From: Glycomyces fuscus
GTDB lineage: Bacteria > Actinomycetota > Actinomycetes > Streptosporangiales > Streptosporangiaceae
DNA length: 64,000 bases
Reading direction: 5' to 3'
NCBI GenBank assembly: GCA_002529455.1
Contig: NYMS01000006.1
Span: forward strand, 186,001 to 250,000
The notes under the pieces are model-generated. The model was not told where the DNA came from and searched no databases. It worked only from the letters and a program-made list of their open reading frames with translations. This document shows, in pieces, positions 16,592 through 25,286 of the stretch. The number at the start of each line of letters is the position of its first letter. Position 1 is the first letter of the stretch. Made by a program: the position numbers and the translations under genes.

Positions 16592-17149
16592 CTACGGGGT
16601 GTCGGGTCCGACGGTCAGGAACAGGTTGCGCGGGAGCTGGTCGTCGATCTCGAAGAAGTCCGGCAGGGACGCCGTGCCCGCCAGGCGAAACACCCGGACC
16701 AGCCGGGAACGGCGGGCGCGGCGGGTGTCGGAGACCGCGTCGTTGTAGAACGTGCGGGCCATGTGGACGCCCTTGGCCGCGGCCTCCACCTCGGCCAGGC
16801 GGGACCGCAGCAGTTCGGAACGCTCGGCGGGCCCCAGGGATTCCAGTGCGGAGCGCAGTGCGCGCGAGAGCGCGCTCTCGGCCAGCTCGCGCTGCCGGTC
16901 CCGCACCCCGCGGGTGGCCGCGGCGGCCTCGGACAGGGCCCGGGTCGCGCCGGTGCCGTCGACGGCGGCCAGCGCGGACACGGCCGCCCGGCGCCTGGCC
17001 AGGGCGGCCTCCAGGGCCGCACGGGCGGTGTCGACCCGGTGGTGCAGGCGGTGCAGCCGGGTGGCCCGCCACGAGAGGTAGAAGCCGAACAGCACCAGGG
17101 ACAGGAGGATGCAGGCGACGACGGCGAAGAAGAGGACGTCCTCGGTCAG
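16592..17149 (-). CDS. LemA-like membrane protein with non-standard start
   Basis: Hydrophobic N-terminal segment ([21 protein letters not shown]), then a helical cytoplasmic domain with [23 protein letters not shown] and the LemA-like ending [15 protein letters not shown] ... [12 protein letters not shown]. The function of such proteins is unknown. The first ATG/GTG/TTG in frame is a GTG at 17095, inside the membrane segment. A CTG at 17149 ([10 protein letters not shown]) would give a complete 185-residue protein and overlaps an upstream TGA as CTGA. I therefore prefer the CTG start. It lies between pimA and pdxS, as in other actinobacteria. Confidence 0.65.
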   Translation of the reverse strand: MTEDVLFFAVVACILLSLVLFGFYLSWRATRLHRLHHRVDTARAALEAALARRRAAVSALAAVDGTGATRALSEAAAATRGVRDRQRELAESALSRALRSALESLGPAERSELLRSRLAEVEAAAKGVHMARTFYNDAVSDTRRARRSRLVRVFRLAGTASLPDFFEIDDQLPRNLFLTVGPDTP

Positions 17150-17283
17150 GACCGTTCACCCCGCTCCGCAAGGGCGGGGGCGAACGTGCGGCCGAGCACC
17201 CTCCGGGCCCCGGTGCGCGGGGAGGGCGCGGCGGTGCGCGGCGCGCCCCCGTCGGACGCGTCCGCTCCGACCACCGCGGTCAC
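17146..17283 (-). CDS. Possible 45-residue coupled ORF after pimA
   Basis: A GTG at 17283 overlaps the pimA stop (GTGA) and opens 45 codons ending in a TGA that overlaps the proposed CTG of the next gene (CTGA). The peptide is Ala/Gly/Arg-rich ([13 protein letters not shown]...) and resembles nothing I know. The two tail-to-head overlaps are the only support. It may simply bridge translation from pimA to the LemA-like gene, or not be expressed. Confidence 0.25.
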   Translation of the reverse strand: MTAVVGADASDGGAPRTAAPSPRTGARRVLGRTFAPALAERGERS

Positions 17284-18479
17284 GTCGTCCCCCGGCGCAG
17301 CAGGGCCGTGGCCCGCGGCCCGCTGTCCAGGCCCACCCCCGCGCGGCGGCCCTCCCCGTCCCACAGCAGGACGGTCCGGTAGACGTGGGCGACGTCGGCG
17401 GCCACGGTGTCCCAGTCGTAGGCGCGCACCGCGCGGCGGGCGGCGCGCGAGAGCTCGGCGCGCCTCCCGGGCGCGTCCAGCAGCGCACCGGCGCGTTCGG
17501 CCAGGTGTGCGGGGTCGCCCGCGGCGAACAGCTCCCCGGCGGCGCCGCCGTCCAGGACCGCGGCGAAGGCGGGGATGTCACTGGCCGCGATGGCCGCGCC
17601 GGAGGCCATCGCCTCGGTCAGCACGATGCCGAAGCTCTCCCCGCCCAGGTTGGGCGCGCAGAACACGTCGGCGGAGTGGTAGGCGCGCACCTTGTCGGCG
17701 TCGTCCAGGCGCCCCAGCAGCACGACGCGCTCGCGCAGGTGCCCGGGAACGGCCTCCATGGCCGCTGAGGCGTCGCCGGGCCCGGCCACCATCAGGCGCA
17801 GGCCGGGGCGCTCGGGAGCCATGAGCACGAAGGCCTCCAGCAGGACGCCCAGTCCTTTCCGGGGTTCGTCCAGGCGTCCCAGGAACCCGATCGAGCCGCC
17901 CTCCCCCGGCCAGCCGGGCAGCGGCCGGGCGTGCGCGAACCTGCGCACCGACACCCCGTTGGGGATGAGCACGGCGTCCCCGCCCAGGTGTTCGACCAGG
18001 GTGCGCCGGGCCGCCTCGGACACGGCGATGCGGCCGTTGATCTTCTCCATCGCCGAGCGCAGCGCCGGTGAGCTCACCGCCATCGCCCGCGACCGGGGGT
18101 TGGCGGTGTGGAAGGTGGCCACCACGGGTCCGTCGGCCGCCCAGCACGCCAGCAGCGAGACGCTCGGCGCGGACGGCTCGTGGATGTGCAGGACGTCGAA
18201 CCCGCCCTCGGCGATCCACCGGCGCACCCGCGAGGCGGCTCTGGGGCCGAAGCTGAGCCGGGCCACCGAGCCGTTGTAGGGAACCGGCACCGGTCTTCCG
18301 GCGGGTACGAGGTAGGAGGGCAGGGCTCCGGTGTCCGCGCCGCCCACCGGCGCCAGTACCGACACCTCGTGCCCCATGCCGATGAGAGCCTCGGCGAGGT
18401 CGCCGACGTGCTGCTGCACCCCGCCCGGGACGTCCCAGGCGTAGGGGCAGACCAGGCCGACCCGCATGCCCACGGTCAC
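17280..18479 (-). CDS. pimA: Phosphatidyl-myo-inositol mannosyltransferase PimA
   Basis: A 399-residue GT-B (GT4) enzyme adding the first mannose from GDP-mannose to phosphatidylinositol at the inner membrane face. The N-terminal glycine-rich loop CPYAWDVPGGVQQHV, the HIHEPSAPSVSLLA segment, VLIPNGV, and the donor-site E-x7-E motif GGESFGIVLTEAMASG are present. GTG at 18479 overlaps the patA stop (GTGA); the ATG four codons later is an alternative. The position between patA and the LemA-like gene matches the conserved phosphoinositide cluster. Confidence 0.93.
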   Translation of the reverse strand: MTVGMRVGLVCPYAWDVPGGVQQHVGDLAEALIGMGHEVSVLAPVGGADTGALPSYLVPAGRPVPVPYNGSVARLSFGPRAASRVRRWIAEGGFDVLHIHEPSAPSVSLLACWAADGPVVATFHTANPRSRAMAVSSPALRSAMEKINGRIAVSEAARRTLVEHLGGDAVLIPNGVSVRRFAHARPLPGWPGEGGSIGFLGRLDEPRKGLGVLLEAFVLMAPERPGLRLMVAGPGDASAAMEAVPGHLRERVVLLGRLDDADKVRAYHSADVFCAPNLGGESFGIVLTEAMASGAAIAASDIPAFAAVLDGGAAGELFAAGDPAHLAERAGALLDAPGRRAELSRAARRAVRAYDWDTVAADVAHVYRTVLLWDGEGRRAGVGLDSGPRATALLRRGTT

Positions 18480-19606
18480 CCGTTCCGTTCGTCTCGTCCG
18501 GGGGTCCTCGCCCCGCTGTCCTGAGGGCCCCCTACCCCGTTCGCTCCCGGAAACCCCTGGTTTTCGGGCACACCGTCACCCGACCCCCCGGGGGCACCGC
18601 CGACCGACCCCCCGGGGGCACCGCCGACCGACCCCTCGGGCACACCGCCACCCGGCCCCTCGGATGCGCCGCCGCCAGGCTCCCCCGGTGCGGTGGCCGC
18701 CGCGGTCCCCCCGCGCCCGGAGCGCGCGTGGTCGGCGCTGAACACCGGCTGGAGCATGTGCCAGTCCTCGGGGTGCTCGGCGATCGCCCCCTCGAAGACG
18801 CGGACCAGCTCCTGGGTGGTGGCCTGGACGCGCTCGGCCCGGGTGGCTCCCCCGGCGACGGGGACCTCGTCGTGGATCCGGATGTTCCAGTACGGGCCGT
18901 CGTACCACAGCGAGACCGGCATCAGGGCGGCACCGGTGTTGAGGGCCAGCGCGGCGGGCCCGGCGGGCACCCGCGCCCGCTCCCCGAAGAAGTCCACCTC
19001 CAGGCCGGTGCCGTTGATGTCGCGGTCGGCGAGCAGGCACACCAGACCGCCGTCGCGCAGCCGCCGGGCCAGGGTGCCCACGGTGCCCGAGCCGCCGGTC
19101 AGCGGCAGCACCTCCATGCCCAGGGACTCCCGGTAGGCGGTGAAGCGCCGGAACAGGCTCTCGGGGCGCAGCCGCTGGGCGACGGTGGTCAGGGGGATGC
19201 CGTTGAGGGTGATCCAGGCCCCGGCGTGGTCCCAGTTGCCCATGTGGGGCAGGGCGGCGACCACCCCGCGGCCCGACCGGACGTGCTTCTCCAGGACCTC
19301 GATCCCGGTGGCGCGGGTCCGGCCCAGGACGTACTCCTCGCTCATCGCGGGGAGGCGGAACATCTCGTAGTAGTAGCGCATGTAGGAGCGCATGCCCGCG
19401 CGGGAGAGCGCGCGCAGCTGGGCGTCGGTGGCCCCGGGGCCCAGCAGGCGCCTCAGGTTGCGCTCCAGGCCGCGCGTGCTCTCGTCGTGGGCGCGCCAGG
19501 AGCGGTCGGCCAGGCGTCGGAACACCGCCCGCCCCGCGCGCTCGGGCGCGCGGCGGACCATCACCCACCCCGCCGAGTAGGCCAGGTCGGCCGTGCGTTC
19601 GTCCAC
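18476..19606 (-). CDS. patA: Phosphatidylinositol mannoside acyltransferase PatA
   Basis: A 376-residue HtrB/LpxL-type acyltransferase that acylates the mannose of PIM1. The H-x4-D catalytic motif HMGNWD is present, with CLLADRDINGTGLEVDFFGE typical of the family and AEHPEDWHMLQPVF near the end of the domain. The GTG at 19606 has GGGGAG 6 nt upstream and lies 26 bp after pgsA. The last about 75 residues are an unusual Gly/Pro/Ser tail with GGAPGGSV-type units, encoded by 24-bp tandem repeats around 18581-18650. Coupled to pimA. Confidence 0.92.
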   Translation of the reverse strand: MDERTADLAYSAGWVMVRRAPERAGRAVFRRLADRSWRAHDESTRGLERNLRRLLGPGATDAQLRALSRAGMRSYMRYYYEMFRLPAMSEEYVLGRTRATGIEVLEKHVRSGRGVVAALPHMGNWDHAGAWITLNGIPLTTVAQRLRPESLFRRFTAYRESLGMEVLPLTGGSGTVGTLARRLRDGGLVCLLADRDINGTGLEVDFFGERARVPAGPAALALNTGAALMPVSLWYDGPYWNIRIHDEVPVAGGATRAERVQATTQELVRVFEGAIAEHPEDWHMLQPVFSADHARSGRGGTAAATAPGEPGGGASEGPGGGVPEGSVGGAPGGSVGGAPGGSGDGVPENQGFPGANGVGGPQDSGARTPGRDERNG

Positions 19607-19632
19607 GTCGTGCTCCCCGTTCCCCGGTGCGC

Positions 19633-20283
19633 TCAGGCCCCGTTGTTGGCGTCGTCGGTCCCCGCGGCGCCCTCGACGTAGTCGGGGTCGTTGAGGCGGG
19701 CGCGTGTCTCCACCAGGCGCTGCAGGACGGTGAGCAGGCTCATCGCGGCCAGCAGCCACAGGCCCCCGGCGAGGACGTAGGGCACGTCCAGGCCGCCGAG
19801 GCCCACGGCGACCAGGATGACCACCAGGCGCTCGGTGCGCTCGGCGACGCCGACGTCGCAGTTGACGCCCAGCCCCTCGGCGCGGGCCTTGATGTAGGAC
19901 ACCATGAAGCCGCTGACCAGGCAGAAGAGGGTGAGTCCGGCGAGCAGGGGCTCGTCGCCCCCACCGATGAACCACCACAGGAGCCCGGAGAGGATGGCCG
20001 CGTCGGCGATCCGGTCGAGGCTGGAGTCGAGGAAGGCGCCGAACGCGCTGGCGCTGTCGCGGGCCCTGGCCACGGCCCCGTCGAGCATGTCGAAGAGTAC
20101 GAAGACGGTGACGACGACCGACCCCGCGTACAGGTATCCCTGCGGATAGAAGTACAGGGCGCTGACGACGACGCCGACGGCGCCGACGATGGTGACGATG
20201 TTCGGTGTGAGGCCGATCCGGGCCAGGCTCCGGCCGAGCGGAGCGGTGACCCGGGAGATCATGGGGCGAAGGATTCTCAGCAT
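19633..20283 (-). CDS. pgsA: Phosphatidylinositol phosphate synthase (PgsA-type)
   Basis: A 216-residue membrane enzyme joining CDP-diacylglycerol and inositol 1-phosphate, the first step to PI and PIMs. The CDP-alcohol phosphotransferase signature D-G-x2-A-R-x8-G-x3-D-x3-D is exact (DGAVARARDSASAFGAFLDSSLD). About six hydrophobic helices follow the pattern of the family. ATG at 20283; only a weak AAGAAG ribosome site is visible. Context (HIT upstream, patA and pimA downstream) supports the PI-phosphate rather than the PG-phosphate assignment. Confidence 0.92.
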   Translation of the reverse strand: MLRILRPMISRVTAPLGRSLARIGLTPNIVTIVGAVGVVVSALYFYPQGYLYAGSVVVTVFVLFDMLDGAVARARDSASAFGAFLDSSLDRIADAAILSGLLWWFIGGGDEPLLAGLTLFCLVSGFMVSYIKARAEGLGVNCDVGVAERTERLVVILVAVGLGGLDVPYVLAGGLWLLAAMSLLTVLQRLVETRARLNDPDYVEGAAGTDDANNGA

Positions 20284-20473
20284 GTCTTCTTGGAATCGTA
20301 GGGCGGGAACGGTCGCGGGGGTGGGAACCGCACCGGCGGGGGCTCGGGGGTCGGGCCGTGGCGGTCCGCGGGGGCGGGGCGGCGTCCGGTGCGGGGCGGT
20401 CTCTGGTGGCGGGGCGGTGTCCGGGAGCGGGGCGGAGTCCGGGGGCGCGCCGCGGGCTCCCGCGCAACACGCC

Positions 20474-21049
20474 CTAGTCTCTGGGCCAGTGCGCGGCGAT
20501 CCTGCCCCGGGTCTGCTCCAGCATCTCGGGCAGCACCTTGGTCCGGCCGACGACGGGCATGAAGTTGGCGTCGCCGCCCCAGCGGGGGACGATGTGCTGG
20601 TGCAGGTGGGCCGCGATCCCGGCGCCGGCCGCGCTGCCGAGGTTGAGGCCGACGTTGAAGCCCTGCGGCCCGTAGGCGGCGCCGAGCGCCCGGATGCCCG
20701 CCTGGGTGAGGGCGGCCACCTCCGCGGTCTCGGCCTCGTCCAGGGCGGTGTAGTCGGACACGTGGCGGTAGGGGCAGACCAGCAGGTGGCCGCTGTTGTA
20801 GGGGTAGAGGTTGAGGACCGCGTAGGCCGACTTGCCCCGGGCGACCACGAGGCCCTCGGGGTCGGACAGTCCGGGGGCGCGGCAGAAGGGGCACCCGTCC
20901 TCGGGGCGCGAGCCGGTGGGCTTGCCCTCGCCCTTGATGTAGGCCATGCGGTGCGGCGTCCACAGCCGCTCCCAGCCGTCGGGGCTCCCCGTCCCCGCGC
21001 CGGGAGGGTCGCCCGGAACGTTTCCGTGCTCGTTGTCGGCACCGCGCAT
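20474..21049 (-). CDS. HIT-family nucleotide hydrolase/transferase
   Basis: A 191-residue protein with the histidine triad HLHQH near residue 150, a C-x-x-C pair (CPFC) near residue 50, and NLYPYNSGHLLVCPYRH, as in the Ap4A-phosphorylase-like HIT proteins next to actinobacterial pgsA. It probably cleaves dinucleoside polyphosphates or an AMP-linked metabolite. ATG at 21049. The upstream in-frame extension is Arg/Gly filler. 190 bp separates it from pgsA. Confidence 0.9.
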   Translation of the reverse strand: MRGADNEHGNVPGDPPGAGTGSPDGWERLWTPHRMAYIKGEGKPTGSRPEDGCPFCRAPGLSDPEGLVVARGKSAYAVLNLYPYNSGHLLVCPYRHVSDYTALDEAETAEVAALTQAGIRALGAAYGPQGFNVGLNLGSAAGAGIAAHLHQHIVPRWGGDANFMPVVGRTKVLPEMLEQTRGRIAAHWPRD

Positions 21050-21226
21050 GGCTCGTCCGTTTCCGTCGCCTGTCCGTACTCTCTCGCGCCTCCAGCATAG
21101 AAGCGCGGTGGCGACCGCGCGCCGGGCCCGCCCCGGCCTGTGGACAACTCCTCCGGAAGCGGTCACACCGCGGCGGCGGCCGGTGCGCCCCGCCTGAGTA
21201 CCGGGGCGGTCTTGTGAATAGGCTCG

Positions 21227-21688
21227 GTGCCCGTGACCGCCCTCCGTCCCGCCGCTCCCGAGGACCTCGACGCCCTCACCGCCTTCCTGCGCGGGGTCGA
21301 CCTGACCCTGAGCGGACTCGACTCGCCGTCGGTGCGCCTGTGGATCGAACGGGACGCCGACGGGGCCGTCGCAGCCACGACCGGCTTCGAGCTCAGCGCC
21401 GACGGCCGTGACGCCCTCATCCGCAGCGTGGCCGTCCGGGAGGACCGGCGCCGGGCGGGGGCCGGCTCCGTGCTGGCCCGCTATGCGGTCAGCCGGGCGG
21501 CGGAGCTGGGCGCCCGGCGGGCGTGGCTGTTCAGCCGCCGCTCGGGGCCCTTCTGGCGCGGGCTCGGGTTCAAGGAGGCCGACCGCCGTGAGCTGGCCCG
21601 CAGGCTCCCCGACACGCACCAGGTGCGCCTGTTCACCGAGACGGGCCAGCTGGACCGGGAGGTCGCCTGGGTGCGGGCCCTGCCCTAG
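21227..21688 (+). CDS. GNAT-family N-acetyltransferase
   Basis: A 153-residue acetyltransferase fold. The core A-x-x-x-x-R-R-x-G-x-G/A acetyl-CoA motif reads REDRRRAGAGSVLARYAV, followed by RRAWLFSRRSGPFWRGLGFKEADR, typical of small-molecule GNATs. The length is normal. Start at GTG 21227 or the GTG two codons later (VTALRPA). Convergent with the peptidase-like gene at 21721. Acceptor unknown. Confidence 0.85.
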   Translation: MPVTALRPAAPEDLDALTAFLRGVDLTLSGLDSPSVRLWIERDADGAVAATTGFELSADGRDALIRSVAVREDRRRAGAGSVLARYAVSRAAELGARRAWLFSRRSGPFWRGLGFKEADRRELARRLPDTHQVRLFTETGQLDREVAWVRALP

Positions 21689-21720
21689 CCTCCCGCAGCC
21701 CCGGGACGGCCCCGGCTCCG

Positions 21721-23409
21721 CTACAGCCCCAGCAGGGTGCGCAGGTGGCGCGGGGGCGGGCTGCCGTGGGCGAGCATCGCGTCGTGGCGCTCGCGCTCGG
21801 TGAGCGAGGGCCGGGCCAGGGCCAGGTCGCGCGCGGTGTCGGAGACCTCGGCGTAGCCCACGTAGTAGGTGGACAGCTGGGCGCTGGTGAGCTGGGCGCG
21901 GCGCCACTTGCCCACGGCCTCGCCCTCCTCCTGGTGTCCGCGCCGGGTCATCAGGGAGATCGCCTCGGCCTCGGTGAGGTCGCCGGTGTGCAGGCGCACG
22001 TCCAGGATCGCGTTGATGATCATCCGCAGGCGCATCTTGAGCTGCACCAGGCGCAGGGCGAGGTCCTCGCGCCGGTCGCCGGACCAGCCGTGGCGGGCCA
22101 CCACCTCCTCGGCGTAGACCGCCCAGCCCTCGACGAAGGTGCCGCTCCACAGGGCACGGCCCACCCGGGTGCCGCCTTCGTGGCGGGCGGCGTGGGCGAG
22201 CTGGAGCGCGTGCCCCGGCAGGGCCTCGTGGACCATGAGGTTGCGCAGCATGCCCGCGTTGTACTCGCGGAAGAACGACTCCCGGCGCTCGGCGGGCCAG
22301 TCCCCGGGCGGCGGGGCCACCGCGACCAGGGTCGGCTGGTCCCCGGCCCGCGGGTCGAGGGGGCCGGGGGGCTCGCAGTAGGCCACGGACACCCCGCGGC
22401 GGGCCTCGGGCATCGGGACGATCCGGACCGGGTCGTCGTGGACCGTCACCACGTCCAGCGCGCGCACCCGCTCGTTCAGGTGCAGGAGGGCGTCGGCGCA
22501 GGCGGGCCGGACGGTGTCGGCGTCGGTGGCGCCCCGCGCGGCCAGTTCGGCGAGCGCCTCGGCCACCCCCTCCCGGCGGCGCGTCCCGCCCAGGTACTCG
22601 GCCGCGACCTCGGCGATCGCCTCCTCCGTGGCGAGCAGGTCGCTCTCGGCGCGCACCAGCAGCGCCTCGGGCGAGAGCTCGGAGTCGAGGGTGTACCAGA
22701 GCTGGGCGGCGAAGTCGCGCTCCCCCAGGCGGGGGTCGGCGGTGGCGGTCTCCAGCCGGTCCCGCAGCCAGGCCGCGTGCTCCTCCACGGCGGCGAGGGC
22801 GGCCTCGCGGGCCGGTTCCAGCTCGGGGGGCGGGGAGGTCTCCCCCGCGGCCAGGGCGGGCACGTCGGAGGCGAGCATGGCACGGGCCCCGGTGGTCTGC
22901 GCCAGGGCCGTCTCCACGTGCACGCGGGGCATGCCGGGGCCCTCCGACAGGCGCGAACGCGCGGTGGCGAGGTAGTCGGGCAGGGCGGCGCAGCGAGCGG
23001 CGAGCGCCGACAGGCGTTCGGGGAGGGGGAGGACCTCGCGTTCCACGAGGGAGTGCAGGGCCCCGCCCGGCGAGTACAGCAGCGGGTCCCACGTGTGCGG
23101 GCGCAGCTCCGCGGTGTGCCACAGGTCGGCGCTGACGCGGGTCCGCAGCACCTCCAGGTCGACCTGGTCGCCGACGGGGACGAGGTCGGGGTCGATCTCG
23201 TCCAGGGAGCCGAGGGCGTCGGTGAGCACGGAGACGCGGCGCACGTCGGCCTCGGCGGAGTGGTCGGACAGGCGGGAGGCCCCCCGGGTGTCGCCCAGGT
23301 CCAGCGCCCACTCGGGGGCGTCGTGGAGGAGGGAGTCGAGCACGCGCTCGGCCACCTCGCGGAACCGTCGGGTCATCGCCTCGGGGTCGGGCTGGGAGGA
23401 AGAGCTCAT
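21721..23409 (-). CDS. DUF885 metalloprotein, peptidase-like
   Basis: A 562-residue, all-helical protein of the DUF885 family. The zinc-site motif VHEALPGHALQL (HEAxPGH) is near residue 390, and FVEGWAVYAEE supplies the third ligand about 30 residues later, both typical of gluzincin-like peptidases. No signal peptide, so cytoplasmic. Substrates of actinobacterial members are not established. It stands alone downstream of the conservon terminator. Confidence 0.88.
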   Translation of the reverse strand: MSSSSQPDPEAMTRRFREVAERVLDSLLHDAPEWALDLGDTRGASRLSDHSAEADVRRVSVLTDALGSLDEIDPDLVPVGDQVDLEVLRTRVSADLWHTAELRPHTWDPLLYSPGGALHSLVEREVLPLPERLSALAARCAALPDYLATARSRLSEGPGMPRVHVETALAQTTGARAMLASDVPALAAGETSPPPELEPAREAALAAVEEHAAWLRDRLETATADPRLGERDFAAQLWYTLDSELSPEALLVRAESDLLATEEAIAEVAAEYLGGTRRREGVAEALAELAARGATDADTVRPACADALLHLNERVRALDVVTVHDDPVRIVPMPEARRGVSVAYCEPPGPLDPRAGDQPTLVAVAPPPGDWPAERRESFFREYNAGMLRNLMVHEALPGHALQLAHAARHEGGTRVGRALWSGTFVEGWAVYAEEVVARHGWSGDRREDLALRLVQLKMRLRMIINAILDVRLHTGDLTEAEAISLMTRRGHQEEGEAVGKWRRAQLTSAQLSTYYVGYAEVSDTARDLALARPSLTERERHDAMLAHGSPPPRHLRTLLGL

Positions 23410-23432
23410 GGCGCCATGATGCCAGCACGGAC

Positions 23433-23461
23433 GCCCGGTTCCCGTCTCGCGGGAACCGGGC
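23433..23461 (-). terminator. Terminator of cvnABCD
   Basis: Arms 23433-23444 and 23450-23461 form a perfect 12-bp stem with a TCTCG loop, about 50 bp past the cvnD stop on the minus strand and just before the DUF885 gene. Confidence 0.75.
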
Positions 23462-23509
23462 CGTGCTCTGTGCGGGACCCCGGCCCGGATCGGCCAGAAA
23501 GAGGCGGGT

Positions 23510-24103
23510 CTAGCGCCAGGAGTTCTGACCGCCCGTGGAAGTGGGCTGTCCTGCCGCGCCCTCGGGGTCCCCCACCGTGATGGCGTGCTCGACGAGGGTG
23601 ATGAGCGTCGACTTGGTGGAGGCCCTGTCCCGGGCGTCCACCTGGACGATGGGGATCTCCGGACTGAGCGTCAGGGCGTCCCGTACCTCGTCCGCGGCGT
23701 GGGGGTAGTAGCCGTCGAACCCGTTGATCGCCACGATGAAGGGCAGGCGCGCCTCCTCGAAGTAGTCGATCGCGGGGAAGCAGTCCGCCAGGCGGCGGGT
23801 GTCCACCAGCACGACGGCACCGATGGCGCCCTTGACCAGGTCGTCCCACATGAACCAGAACCGGTGCTGCCCGGGGGTGCCGAACAGGTACAGGATCAGG
23901 TCGGAGTCGAGGGAGACGCGGCCGAAGTCCATCGCCACGGTGGTGGTCTGCTTGTCCGGCGTCTTGGCGAGGTCGTCCACCCCGACGCTGGCGCTGGTCA
24001 TGACCGCCTCGGTGGTCAGCGGCACGATCTCGGAGACGGAGCCAACGAATGTCGTCTTTCCGACACCGAAGCCCCCGGCGACGACGATCTTGACCGACGT
24101 CAT
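23510..24103 (-). CDS. cvnD: Conservon GTPase CvnD
   Basis: A 197-residue small Ras/MglA-like GTPase. Walker A GGFGVGKTTF is at about residues 10-19, switch-II region FGTPGQHRFWFMWDDL, and the base-recognition stand-in is AINGFDGY. Conservon GTPases act with the upstream sensor kinase-like CvnA, roadblock protein CvnB and CvnC at the membrane in actinomycete development and metabolism. ATG at 24103 with GGGGGGAA upstream, 34 bp after cvnC. Fourth gene of the set. Confidence 0.93.
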   Translation of the reverse strand: MTSVKIVVAGGFGVGKTTFVGSVSEIVPLTTEAVMTSASVGVDDLAKTPDKQTTTVAMDFGRVSLDSDLILYLFGTPGQHRFWFMWDDLVKGAIGAVVLVDTRRLADCFPAIDYFEEARLPFIVAINGFDGYYPHAADEVRDALTLSPEIPIVQVDARDRASTKSTLITLVEHAITVGDPEGAAGQPTSTGGQNSWR

Positions 24104-24137
24104 CGCGTTCCCCCCAGCACCGCCTTCCTCGGCTGGG

Positions 24138-24632
24138 CTAGAGCTTGCGAAGTCCACTGAGCACCCTTTCAAGCAGGTTGGTGTTGGGACGGGCGTCGTT
24201 GTTGAGCGAGGACCTGATCTGGACCAGTCCCTGCTCGGACATGTCCGCCACAAGCACCCGCGCCACGCCGAGCGGCATCCGCAACAGCGCGGAGATCTCC
24301 GCCACGGAACGCCATTCCCGGCACAGGTCGCTGATCGCCTGCCATTCGGGCGTCAGCGTCCCAGACTCGTTGCGGGCCGCCGCGGTGGCCGAGATCAGGG
24401 CTTCCAGGGGAAGCTGCGACTTCGGCTTGGTGCGGCCCTTGGTCACCGCGTAGGGGCGGACCAGAGAACTGGGCGCGCTCCCCGCAGCGGATCGTTGGTC
24501 GTACGGTTGTTGGATTGGTCGGGGAACATCTCCGCCGCCCGGAACCGCCGGCATTCCCCCCGTGGGGGGACCGCTCGGCTGTTGTCCGAACCACGAGGCG
24601 CTCCCGGCATCTCTACTGTGAGGTGCCACCAC
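24138..24632 (-). CDS. cvnC: Conservon DUF742 protein CvnC
   Basis: A 164-residue protein. The first about 55 residues are low-complexity Pro/Gly/Ser, then SSLVRPYAVTKGRTKPKSQLPLEALIS begins the DUF742 winged-helix-like domain (CREWRSVAEISALLRMPLGVARVLVADMSEQGLVQI). It is thought to link CvnB/CvnD to CvnA signalling; no DNA target is known. 20 bp after cvnB and 34 bp before cvnD in one operon. Confidence 0.92.
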   Translation of the reverse strand: MVAPHSRDAGSASWFGQQPSGPPTGGMPAVPGGGDVPRPIQQPYDQRSAAGSAPSSLVRPYAVTKGRTKPKSQLPLEALISATAAARNESGTLTPEWQAISDLCREWRSVAEISALLRMPLGVARVLVADMSEQGLVQIRSSLNNDARPNTNLLERVLSGLRKL

Positions 24633-24652
24633 TTCCTCCTGTCGGTGGTGGT

Positions 24653-25054
24653 TCAGTGGATTCCCGAGGTGCGCGCCGTTGGTGTCAGCGCCCGCCCCGC
24701 CCGCTCGACGAGCAGGGTCATCTCGTACGCGACCAGACCCAGGTCGCTCTCCGCCGAGGCCAGGACCGCGAGACAGGAACCGTCGCTGATGGCCATGATG
24801 AGCATCAGCCCCCGCTCCATCTCCACGACGGTCTGGGCGACCGCTCCCCCCTCGAACACCCGGGCCGCACCCTGCGTCAGGCTCGACAGACCGGAGGCGA
24901 TGGCCGCCAGCTGGTCGGCCCGGTCCGCTGGGAAGCCCGCCGACGAGGCCAACGGAAGGCCGTCAGAGGAGACGACGATCGCGTGGGCGACATCGGGGAC
25001 ACGGTCGGCAAAGTCAGTGATCAACCAGTTGAGTTCATTCACCTGTCGACTCAT
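24653..25054 (-). CDS. cvnB: Conservon roadblock/LC7 protein CvnB
   Basis: A 133-residue roadblock/LC7-fold protein (NWLITDFADRVPDVAHAIVVSSDGLPLAS, GGAVAQTVVEMERGLMLIMAISDGSCLAVLA), the usual partner and likely regulator of the CvnD GTPase. The 232-bp gap to cvnA is unusually long for a conservon. It contains a small dyad GATGC-TATT-GCATC at 25225-25238, which may mark an internal promoter for cvnBCD. Confidence 0.92.
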   Translation of the reverse strand: MSRQVNELNWLITDFADRVPDVAHAIVVSSDGLPLASSAGFPADRADQLAAIASGLSSLTQGAARVFEGGAVAQTVVEMERGLMLIMAISDGSCLAVLASAESDLGLVAYEMTLLVERAGRALTPTARTSGIH

Positions 25055-25286
25055 CTGATCTCCTGTCCAGTTTCGCCGGCTGGTCTCTGGGCACTGCTAC
25101 CGCCGGCACGGCATGTGACAGCACTGCCTCTACGAACTGCCCGGCCCCTCCCGCGGGGGTGGCCGGGAGTCTGGTGTTCTGCTCTCGTCAAGCTGTGGGT
25201 ACGACGCGTCCGAGAAGCTCGGTAGATGCTATTGCATCCGGACCCCGTGAATAAGGGGGACCCCGTCCCACCAGGTTCCAGTGAGG

